DNA of 64,000 nt, taken from contig NC_057814.1 in assembly GCF_018294505.1 (NCBI RefSeq), forward strand, positions 33,527,789 through 33,591,788. The letters are read 5' to 3'. Made by a program: the position numbers and the translations under genes. Of the stretch, positions 54,792 to 64,000 are shown piece by piece. Each line of letters begins with the position of its first letter. Position 1 is the first letter of the stretch. The notes beneath the pieces are model-generated. The model was not told where the DNA came from and searched no databases. It saw only the letters and a list, made by a program, of their open reading frames with translations. Source of the stretch: Triticum aestivum. Its lineage: Eukaryota; Streptophyta; Magnoliopsida; Poales; Poaceae.

Positions 54792-56365
54792 CTATTCCAT
54801 AGCAGCGCACCGGTGTGGAATGCCAAGCGCTACCTGAAAATGGCGCGGTTCCGCCGTAGGATCAGCCTCAGCACGAGCAACACAGGATGCAAGCCACGCG
54901 ACGGTACCATCCGTGCGCTGGAGAGGCTTGAAGATGCCACTCTTGCTGCGCGTATGAGGGCAAAGTGTGACAGGCGGCGGAGGTGTCGGAGAAGCCACCG
55001 CAGTAGATGAGCCAACGTCGATGAGCGGCGCGGAAGACACACCAGCGGGCGAGTCCATGGACTCTGCCGAGGGGGAGTCCACGGGCGCTGCTGGGCCTGG
55101 GGTGGCCGGCGAAGACAGGCCGGGCGAGGGCGGCAGCACGGCAGTAGCAGCCGGACTAGGCGAGGCCGCCGCAGCACCCACTCCATGTGCATGGGACATG
55201 CACGGGCGAGCAGCTGGGCTAGGCGAGGCTGCAGCCTCACCCGATGCATGTGCATGGGGCACGCACGTACGGGCAGCCGGCTCACCCGATGCATGTGCAT
55301 GGGGCATGCACGTACGGGCAGCCGGGCTAGGCGAGACTGCCGCCCCACCCGATCCATGTGCATGGGGCACGCACGTGCTGTCGACGTCGAGCTCCCCGTC
55401 GGGCAACCCAACCGGCGTAACGGCTGCAGTTGGTGTAGCGGCAACCACATCATCGTGAAGAAGGTCAAGGCGAGCGCCCCGTCCAGTTCCTGCACCGTGG
55501 TTAGGCAACAACAGAGGAGAATATGCAGCATCTACAAATTGATCAGGCAAAACTGGAAAGGAGTGCAGCTCGGTAGCGGTAGTATCAGTGGATGGTGAGA
55601 GCGTGGAAAAAGGGAAAACAGCCTCATCGAACACAACATCACGGGAAATGTAAACACGATTTGTCGGAATGTGAAGACACTTGTAACCTTTGTGAAGAGG
55701 ACTGTACCCGAGAAACACACACACTTCTTAGATCGAAACTCGAGTTTGTGCTTATTGTACGGACGGAGATGCGGCCAGCACGCACAACCGAACACTTTGA
55801 GGAAGGAGTAATCTGGAGTTTCATGAAACAACACTTCTAGAGGAGACTTCATGTGAAGAAGTCCTATGGGAATAGTGTTTATCAAAAAACAAGCAGTAAC
55901 AAAAGCATCGCTCCAGAACCAAAACGGGACAGAGGCATGTGCTAGAAGTGTTAGACCAGTTTCAACTAGACGGTGCTTGTGCTCAGCTGCACCGTTCTGC
56001 TGATGTGTATGAGGACAAGACACATGGTGTGAGATGCCAAGCTTCTGAGAGAAGGTGTTAAGATTACGATATTCACCCCCCCCCCCAATCAGACTGAACA
56101 TGAATAACTTTGTGCTTAAGCAACCGCTCAACATGTGCTTGAAATTGCATAAAGACATGAAATACATCAGATTTGTGCTTAATAAGATAAATCCAAGTAA
56201 AGCGACTGAAAGCATTGATGAAACTGACATAATAACTGTGACCACTGACAGAAGTTTGGGCATAGCCCCATACATCTGAAAATACAAGTTCGAGAGGAGC
56301 CTTGACAACACGATTCGATACAGAAAAAGGCAACTGATGACTCTTGCCTTGTTGACACGCATCAC
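54792..56365 (-). pseudogene. Copia integrase C-terminal part and linker
   Basis: Contains QNGAAEHKHRLVETGLTLLA with the catalytic Glu, FVTACFLINTIPIGLLHMKS, the FLKVFGCACWPHLRPYNKHK segment and CVFLGYSPLHKGYKCLHIPT, then a long Ala/Pro/Ser linker to RT. In the linker (55180-55380) a minisatellite encodes repeated CVPHAHASGE/CMPHAHASGE units. An N-terminal frame break is caused by the C11 run at 56076-56086. The frame ends at 54792 with a stop after RCAAME just before the RT region. Confidence 0.85.
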
Positions 56366-57660
56366 ACACTAGGAACTCCTTATTACTGGACTCAACAGGA
56401 AGATGATGACGATGAAGGACATGCCGCACAATGGGAGTGGCCGGATGACCAAGGCGAGAATGCCACTGTGAAGATGACACCCGAACACCACTGAAAACTT
56501 GAGATACTCGTGGAGATACTCGTGGCACATCAAGCGCATATAAGCCGTCGCGAGCTCGACCACTAAGTAGAACGTCCCTCGTGTCCCGGTCCTTAACAAA
56601 AAAATAAAAAGGGTGAAACTCAACAAAAACATTGTTGTCAAGAGTTAATTTAGAGACCGAGAGTAAACTACGTGTGACTGAAGGAACACGAAGGACATCA
56701 AGAAGACGCAAGGTTTTACTGGTACGCGAAAGAAGAGATGCCTGACTAACATGTGAGATGGGCATACCTGATCCATTGGCAGTGCGGACCTGATCATGAC
56801 CGGTGTAGGGCTGGCGAGTGGTCAGCTTGTCAAGCTGGCTCGTCAAATGGTCCGTGGCGCCTGTGTCCATGTACCAGGCAGGGTCCACAGAATATGAAGG
56901 AGTGAACCCAGACTCTTGCGTAGTGAGAGCGGCCTACTTCTCGTTACCCTTCCCATTGTTCCCAATGCCAAGGAAATCACGTTTGAAGCGACGATGGCAT
57001 CGAGACGCCAAGTGCCCCTCAATGCCGCAGAGCTGACACTCAACGCCACCACCACATGCCTCGCAGTGGAGGCGTTTGCGTCCAGCCAGTGGAGGATCTA
57101 GCTGGAACGGGCGGACGGGGCTGGTTGCCCGTGGACGGCGACGGTTTCTGCTTGGCACCACGGGCACCGCCGCGGTGAGCAGCGTTCGCAGAAGGGCCCT
57201 CCATGTAGACTCTGATAGAGCGGCGAGCAGCGAGCCTCTGTTCCGTGTTGAGGAGGCGCGCGTAGAGGTCACGAGGCGGCATCGGCGTGTCACGTCCATT
57301 GATGTTTTCAACAAGAGAGTCATAGTCCTCATCAAGCCCATTGAGAATGAACGAAGTAAACTCCTCATCATGGAGAGGCTTCCCAATAGATGACAGTGTA
57401 TCAACCAAACTTTTGACCTTGTTGAAGAAGGCCGTGACGGAGAGATCATTTTTCTTGATCTCATCCAGCTGGTTACGAATGGCAGAAGAACGTGCCAGCG
57501 ACTGCGAGGAGAAGTTGGAGTCGAGCGTGGCCCATGCATCCCTCGATGTCGCAGCAAAGACCACCATGCCGGCAACGGAGGGAGTGAGCGAGGACTGAAT
57601 GGCACCCAGAATAGCTTGATCCTGAGCGATCCACCAACGATGAGCAGGGTTGGACACCAT
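56073..57660 (-). pseudogene. Copia gag, zinc knuckle, protease and integrase start
   Basis: Gag begins MVSNPAHRWWIAQDQAILGA at 57660 and includes WATLDSNFSSQSLARSSAIR, then EEFTSFILNGLDEDYDSLVE. A frameshift near 57090 leads to the CCHC knuckle C-Q-L-C-G-I-E-G-H-L-A-S-R-C, then a TAG (near 56935), the protease site WYMDTGATDHLTS (DTG), the HHCC finger (WHSRLGHPATPIVRHV ... CDACQQGKS) and the first integrase Asp in LVFSDVWGYAQ. The upstream edge is the gypsy LTR at 57674, 14 bp before the gag start codon. Confidence 0.88.
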
Positions 57661-57673
57661 GACGGAGCCACCA

Positions 57674-58677
57674 TGTGACGCCCCCGATTTGACCGTACAC
57701 TAATCATGCACGCAAATGTGTACGATCAAGATCAGGGACTCACGGGAAGATATCACAACACAACTCTAAAGCATAAATAAGTCATTCAAGCATTATAATA
57801 CAAGCCAGGGGCCTCGAGGGCTCGAATACAAGTGCTCGATCACAGACGAGTCAGCGGAAGCAACAATATCTGAGTACAGACATAAGTTAAACAAGTTTGC
57901 CTTAAGAAGGCTAGCACAAACTGGGATACAGATCGAACGAGGCGCAGGCCTCCTGCCTAGGATCCTCCTAACTACTCCTGGTCGTCGTCAGCGGGCTGCA
58001 CGTAGTAGTAGGCACCTCCAGTGTCGTAGGTGTCGTCGTCGACGATGGCGTCTGGCTCCTGGACTCCAACATCTGGTTGCGACAACCAGATAGAAAGGAA
58101 AGGGGAAAAGAGGGAGAGAAGCAACCGTGAGTACTCATCCAAAGTACTCGCAAGCAAGGAGCTACACTACATATGCATGGGTATATGTGTAAAGGGGCAT
58201 ATCAGTGGACTGAACTGCAGAATGCCAGAATAAAAGGGGGATAGCTAGTCCTGTCGAAGACTACGCTTCTGGCCATCTCCATCTTGCAGCATGTAGAAGA
58301 GAGTAGATTGTAGTCCTCCAGGTAGCATCGCATAGCATAATCCTACCCGGCGATCCCCTCCTCGTCGCCCTGTTAGAGAGCGATCACCGGGTTGTATCTG
58401 GCACTTGGAAGGGTGTATTTTATTCAGTATCTAGTTCTAGTTGTCATAAGATCAAGGTACAACTCCGGGTCGTCCTTTTACCGAGGGACACGGCTATTCG
58501 AATAGATAAACTTCCCTGCAGGGGTGCACCACATAACCCAACATGCTCGATCCCATTTGGCCGGACACACTTTTCTGGGTCATGCCCGGCCTCGTAAGAT
58601 CAACGCGTCGCAGCCCCACCTAGGCTCAACCAAGAGGTCAACACGCCGGTCTAACCCTATGGGCGCAGGGGTCTGGG
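57674..58677 (-). repeat. Tekay/Del-type gypsy LTR, fragment of an older element
   Basis: Starts TGTGACGCCCCCGATTTGAC and matches the first kilobase of the LTR at 58678 closely, then stops abruptly at GGGTCTGGG, where a second copy starts. Left flank CACCA (57669-57673) is the expected target duplication. The rest of this LTR should resume beyond the right edge of the window, on the far side of the nested younger element. Confidence 0.85.
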
Positions 58678-61600
58678 TGTGACGCCCCGGTTTGACCGTA
58701 CACTAATCATGCACGCAAATGTGTACGATCAAGATCAGGGACTCTCGGGAAGATATCACAACACAACTCTACAACATAAATAAGTCATACAAGCATCATA
58801 ATACAAGCCGGGGGCCTCGAGGGCTCGAATACAAGTGCTCGATCATAGACGAGTCAGCGGAAGCAACAATATCTGAGTACAGACATAAGTTAAACAAGTT
58901 TGCCTTAAGAAGGCTAGCACAAACTGGGATACAGATCGAACGAGGCGCAGGCCTCCTGCCTGGGATCCTCCTAACTACTCCTGATCGTCGTCAGCGGGCT
59001 GCACGTAGTAGTAGGCACCTCCAGTGTCGTAGGTGTCTTCGTTGACGGTGGCGTCTGGCTCCTGGACTCCAACATCTGGTTGCGACAACCAGATAGAAAG
59101 GAAAAGGGGGAAAAGAGGGAGAGAAGCAACCGTGAGTACTCATCCAAAGTACTCGCAAGCAAGGAGCTACACTACATATGCATGGGTATATGTGTAAAGG
59201 GGCATATCAGTGGACTGAACTGCAGAAAGCCAGAATAAGAGGGGGATAGCTAGTCCTGTCGAAGACTACGCTTCTGGCCATCTCCATCTTGCAGCATATA
59301 GAAGAGAGTATATTGAAGTCCTCCAAGTAGCATCGCATAGCATAATCCTACCCGGCGATCCCCTCCTCGTCGCCCTGTTAGAGAGCGATCACCGGGTTGT
59401 ATCTGGCACTTGGATGGGTGTATTTTATTCAGTATCCAATTCTAGTTGTCATAAGGTCAAGGTACAACTCCGGCTCGTCCTTTTACCGAGGGACACGGCT
59501 ATTCGAATAGATAAACTTCCCTGCAGGGGTGCACCACATAACCCAACACGCTCGATCCCATTTGGCCGGACACACTTTCTTGGGTCATGCCCGGCCTCGT
59601 AAGATCAACGCGTCGCAGCCCCACCTAAGCACAACAGAGAGGTCAGCACGCCGGTCTAACCCTATGCGCGCTGGGGTCTGGGCCCATCGCCCTATGCACA
59701 CCTGCACGTTGCGTACGCGGCCGGAAGCAGACCTAGCCTAGTGGCGTTCCAGTCCAATCCGGCGCGCGCCACTCAGTCGCTGACGTCAAGAAGGCTTCGG
59801 CTGATACCACGACGCCGGGATACCCATAACTACTCCCGCGTAGATGGCTAGTGCGTATAGACCAAATGGCCAGACTCAGATCAAATACCAAGATCTCGTT
59901 AAGCGTGTTAAGTATCCGCGAACGCCGACCAGGGCCAGGCCCACCTCTCACCTAGGCGGTCTCAACCTGCCCTGTCGCTCCTCCACAAAGATCCACTTGC
60001 GGGTACTCCTACGAGCCGACCCGACTTTAGTCATCACATGCGTCATGTATATAGTATATAAGTATATACCCGTGATCACCGCCCAGGTGATCACGGCCCG
60101 GTAGTATAGCACAGCAGACGGACAAGAATGTAGGGCCACTGATGGAAAACTAGCATCCTATACTAAGCATGTAGGATTGCAGGTAAAGGTAACAACAGTA
60201 GTAGCAAGGATAGGCTATGCATCAGGATAGGATATCGGAAAGCAGTAACATGCTACACTACTCTAATGCAAGCAGTATAGAGAAGAATAGGCGATATCTG
60301 GTGATCAAGGGGGGGGGGCTTGCCTGGTTGCTCTGGCAAGTAGGAGGGGTCGTCGACTCCGTAGTCGAACTGGGCAGCAGCAGTGTCGGTCTCGTAGTCT
60401 ACCGGAGAGAAGAGGGGGAAGAAACAGTAAATACAATGCAAACATAAGCATGACGATGCGTGACATGACAATGAGCGGTGCTAGGTGTGTCCTAACGCGA
60501 CAGTAGGTGGTACCGGCGAAGGGGGGGAACATCCGGGAAGGTATTCCCGATGTTTTGCGTTTTCGGACAGACGGACTGGAGGGGGAAGGTTGCTAGTTCG
60601 ATAGGTTAGGGAGGTGTGGTGGACGAACGGATTGCGTATTCGGATTCGTCTCGTCGTTCTGAGCAACTTTCATGTAGAAAACATTTTCATCCGAGTTACG
60701 GTTTAAAAGATATGAATTTTCGAAGATTATTTGAATTTCTGGAATTATTTGAATTTAGCAAAAATGAATTATGACGTCAGCATGAGGTAATGCTGACGTC
60801 AGCAGGTCAACAGGTCGGCTGACCAGTCAACCCAGACAGGTGGGTCCTACCTGTCATAGACAGTGGACTAATCAGAAGATTAAATTAACTAAAATTAGAT
60901 TAACTAACTACTGGACCCCACCTGTCATAGTCTAATTATCTAAACTAATTAGTTTTATTTATAAAAACTTTTTTTGTTAATTATGCGGCGGGGCCCGCAT
61001 GTCAGTGGCTGGGCCTGCCCAGTCAGCAGTTGACTGGGGTCAACCCAGTCAACAGGGCCCCAAGGGCCCACACGTCAGCCTCACAGAGGAGGCCACACGG
61101 CGCCACGTCGGCCACTGGCCGGAGACGCGCCGGAGTTGGCTCCGACGAGCCAAACGCGGTGGCGCGGCTCGGGAGGGGCGCGGGTTTCGCGCACAGGGGG
61201 TCTGCGGGGTTGTGGCTGGGCGCGTTCGACGCGGCTCGGCGCCGCGCGTGCAACGGTGGTTGCCGGAGTGGCTGGAACGGACGGGGGCGAGCGCTTCGAG
61301 CTCCCCGGCGGCGAGGTGCTTCGGGCGAGCAACGGCAACGGTGGTACGGCGCGAGATCGGGCAAGCGGAGGGGCTGGGGAGCATCTACGCGCTGTGGAGA
61401 GTGCAACGGGCTTGAGCCCGTGACCAGAAGGTCACCGGAGACCCGCCGGCGACGAGCTCCGCGGCGCTGCGTTCGGGCGCGCGTGGGGAAAGCAGCTAGG
61501 GGGCGCGCGAGAGCGAAAGGAGAGGGGAGGAGGGGGAAAAGCTCACCGCGTGGCATACGGAGGCCGGTGAAGGGCTTAGTAGCAGCAGCAGTCGCCGGAG

Positions 61601-62766
61601 TCGAAGAAGACGGCGGCGACCCGAGGAAGAAGGCGACGGCGTTGGGGGGTGATGTAGGGGGTCCCGGCTCGAGCAGGTGGTCGGGGAGGACGGGCTCGAC
61701 GCGGCGGAGCTCGTGGACACGTCGGGGAGGGGAACGGGGCTCGGTGGCCGCGTGAACGATGGAGAACGGCGGCGACCGCGTCGGGCGGTGGGGAAGGAGG
61801 GAGCNNNNNNNNNNNNNNNNNNNNNNNNNNNNNNNNNNNNNNNNNNNNNNNNNNNNNNNNNNNNNNNNNNNNNNNNNNNNNNNNNNNNNNNNNNNNNNNN
61901 NNNNNNNNNNNNNNNNNNNNNNNNNNNNNNNNNNNNNNNNNNNNNNNNNNNNNNNNNNNNNNNNNNNNNNNNNNNNNNNNNNNNNNNNNNNNNNNNNNNN
62001 NNNNNNNNNNNNNNNNNNNNNNNNNNNNNNNNNNNNNNNNNNNNNNNNNNNNNNNNNNNNNNNNNNNNNNNNNNNNNNNNNNNNNNNNNNNNNNNNNNNN
62101 NNNNNNNNNNNNNNNNNNNNNNNNNNNNNNNNNNNNNNNNNNNNNNNNNNNNNNNNNNNNNNNNNNNNNNNNNNNNNNNNNNNNNNNNNNNNNNNNNNNN
62201 NNNNNNNNNNNNNNNNNNNNNNNNNNNNNNNNNNNNNNNNNNNNNNNNNNNNNNNNNNNNNNNNNNNNNNNNNNNNNNNNNNNNNNNNNNNNNNNNNNNN
62301 NNNNNNGGGGACCTGCCCCTGTTCCGACCCCGGTCGGGGGAACAGGGAAGGGGAGGGCGACCCGGGGAGGTGGGCTATGCCGGCTGGGCCTGGGGTCGGC
62401 CCAGTTGGGCCAGGGGTCCAGTGGGGGGGGGGCTTCTCCTTCTCTCTTTTTTTCTTTGTTTGTTCCGTTTTCTTTTGTATTTTCTTTTTATTTATTTATT
62501 TTCTTTTCTGTTTTATTGCATTTAAAAGTATTTAGGCATTTTATAAAAATGTGTTTTCTCCACAATAATTATCAGTGCAATATCTGGCATGGCCCGAACA
62601 TTTTTGTTTAAATTTTTGAAAACTTTTATTTTCCACTTTAACTTTAATTGAAGTTTGAATTAGGAGTTTGAAAAGAAATGTGATTCAAATGTGATCAAGC
62701 CCTGTTTAGCAACATGATTAGCTTAATCACAGAGAGTTACTGTAGCATGATTCTCGGGGTGTTACA
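58678..62766 (-). repeat. 3' LTR of a Tekay/Del-type gypsy element (about 4.1 kb, with gap)
   Basis: Plus strand from TGTGACGCCCCGGTTTGACC to TTCTCGGGGTGTTACA. On the element strand it starts TGTAACACCCCGAGAATCAT, directly after the purine-rich AGTGGAGGAGATT (62767-62779 on the plus strand as complement), so this is the 3' LTR of a minus-strand element. 502 positions (61805-62306) are unknown. The five bases CTGGG before it (58673-58677) are the expected target duplication. Same family as the solo LTR at 40159-44304. Confidence 0.9.
61805..62306. other. Assembly gap (502 N)
   Basis: Run of N inside the GC-rich part of the gypsy LTR. Long open frames that cross it are artefacts. Confidence 1.
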
Positions 62767-62801
62767 AATCTCCTCCACTACAAGAAATCTCGTCCCGAGA
62801 T

Positions 62802-64000
62802 TTATGAGGTAGAAGGAAACAGTGCGGGGTATTCTTCGCGCAGACGATCCTCTCGTTCCCAAGTAGCCTCATCTTCCGAATGGTGCGACCACTGGACTTT
62901 GAGAAACTTGATCGCCTTCTGACGTGTGCGGCGTTCAGCTTGGTCGAGAATGCGGACCGGATGCTCCTTATAGGAGAGGTCTTGCTGCAATTCGAGCACT
63001 TCATGATCCACAACTCGGATTGGGTCCTTGAAGCAACGGCGGAGCTGTGACACATGGAACACATCGTGAACCTGAGAAAGGTTCGGCGGTAGCTCCAGTT
63101 GGTATGCCACTTTTCCACGCCTTTCGAGAATAGTGAATGGGCCAATATAGCGAGGAGCTAGTTTGCCCTTGATCCCGAAGCGGTGAGCACCCTTCATAGG
63201 TGTGACTTGAAGATAAGCCTTTTCGCCAGGTTGATAGACCATGTCTTTATGATGACGGTCATACTGACTCTTCTGACGTGACTGAGCAGTCTTGAGATTC
63301 TCACGAATAATGCGGACTTGTTCTTCGGCATCTTGGATAATATCCGGACCGAAGAGTGGACGTTCCCCAGTTTCTGACCAGTTCAGAGGGGTTCGGCACT
63401 TTCGTCCATATAACACTTCGAAGGGGGCCATCTTCCGACTAGCTTGATAGCTATTATTATAAGAGAACTCAGCATACGGGAGAGATTCCTCCCATTTCTT
63501 GCCGAAGGAAATAACGCAAGCTCGAAGCATGTCTTCGAGAACTTGGTTGACGCGTTCAACTTGTCCTTGCGATTGAGGATGAAACGCAGTACTGAATGAC
63601 AGATGAGTTCCCATAGCTTCTTGGAAACTTGCCCAGAATCTTCAAGTGAATAAGCTACCACGGTCTGAGCTGATAACCAATGGAATACCGTGGAGTGAAA
63701 CAATCCTGGACATATAGAGCGTTGCCAACTGGCTAGCAGTGATCGTTTCTTTGACTGCCAGGAAATGTGCAACTTTGGAAAGCCGGTCAATGACGACAAG
63801 AATAGAATCATTACCTTTCTGTGATTTGGGAAATCCAGTGACGAAGTCCATCTCAACATGGTCCCATTTCCATTCAGGAATAGAGATAGGTTGCAGAGTT
63901 CCAGCAGGCCTTTGATGTTCTGCTTTGATACGACGGCAAACGTCACACTCAGCAACATAACGAGCAATGTCTTGCTTCATATTAGACCACCAGAATCTCT
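62802..64000 (-). pseudogene. Tekay/Del gypsy integrase and chromodomain (partial)
   Basis: The minus strand from the right edge reads MKQDIARYVAECDVCRRIKA (end of the HHCC finger), the integrase core with Asp in VEMDFVTGFPKS, Asp in VISSDRGS, and Glu in STAFHPQSQGQVERVNQVLE. A single in-frame TGA at 63642-63644 interrupts it. Then follow SYNNSYQASRKMAPFEVLYG, the C-terminal GPFTILERRGKVAYQLELPP and VHDVFHVSQLRR, and a chromodomain at the end (HPVRILDQAERRTRQKAIKF, then LKVQWSHHSEDEATWERED). Stop at 62802, 36 bp from the LTR. Chromodomains direct integration to marked chromatin, and this arrangement defines chromoviruses. RT and gag lie beyond the window. Confidence 0.92.

Larger units (their letters stand above)
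53165..57673 (-). mobile_element. Short-LTR Ty1/copia retrotransposon, minus strand, 5' part cut off
   Basis: From right to left the element reads gag, zinc knuckle, protease, integrase, RT and RNase H, then a polypurine stretch and a 3' LTR of only about 134 bp (53165-53298). It is inserted in the LINE fragment; the 5 bases before it, CCAAG, are the expected target duplication. The right side ends at 57673, where a gypsy LTR begins, so the 5' LTR lies outside the window. Several frameshifts and stops (TAG after NEK near 56935, C11 run at 56076-56086, a stop near 54515) make it inactive. Confidence 0.88.

Noticed and set aside
61023..62535. ORFs in the LTR next to and across the N gap
   Set aside because: Frames over N are meaningless and the rest is GC-rich LTR.
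1..64000. tRNA, rRNA or organelle DNA insert
   Set aside because: No cloverleaf or conserved rRNA words seen; the tRNA-like word near 20820 is a retrotransposon primer-binding site.

Overview
The window is plant nuclear DNA, almost certainly from a Triticeae grass (wheat/Aegilops type). The basis is recognition of repeat families rather than a search. There is a complete Angela/WIS-type copia retrotransposon whose long terminal repeat (LTR) has the familiar TGTTGGAAATATGCCC end on the minus strand. There are also CACTA elements with TTTAGTACCGG-type hairpin tips, an Athila-lineage gypsy element, and gypsy LTRs of about 4.1 kb. I found no intact host gene, rRNA, tRNA or CRISPR array. The host-derived pieces are broken: a receptor-kinase fragment (2-238), an antisense cytochrome P450 fragment (34600-34866) and a subtilase fragment (50868-51071).

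Layout. 1-5701: the kinase remnant; a GC-rich retroposon (559-3165, 13-bp target duplication) split by a 1354-bp non-autonomous CACTA (977-2330, CCG duplication); then the minisatellite-rich tip of another CACTA ending at 5701. 5702-12902: the 3' part of an Athila-type gypsy element (protease flap, RT, RNase H, integrase, an extra small ORF, 3' LTR), damaged by a nonsense codon and two frameshifts. 12903-30883: the right part of a large autonomous-type CACTA. Its TNP2 transposase is split by the 8795-bp Angela element (13751-22545, CCAGA duplication). Its second gene combines a Transposase_24-like region with a C-terminal Ulp1/C48-type protease domain and has visible introns. 30884-39278: low-copy-looking DNA with a 300-bp direct duplication, the P450 fragment, a G-box/TTGCCATG-rich transposon (34945-36015) and a 133-bp tandem duplication.

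39295-44556: a second GC-rich retroposon (16-bp target duplication) split by a 4146-bp solo gypsy LTR. 46080-48640: a third GC-rich retroposon-like stretch split by a 774-bp hAT-like element (8-bp duplication). 48670-50361: a copia remnant whose LTR holds a second TTGCCATG-type element. 50868-53164: the subtilase fragment and an L1-type LINE fragment. 53165-57673: a minus-strand copia with an unusually short LTR (134 bp). 57674-64000: two nested minus-strand Tekay/Del-type gypsy elements, one LTR carrying a 502-bp assembly gap, with integrase and chromodomain running off the right edge.

The products here are genome-parasite machinery: transposases, reverse transcriptases and integrases, nearly all decayed. 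The biological interest lies in the exact nesting record, the transposon-encoded Ulp1-like protease, and small element families not explained by the large elements.
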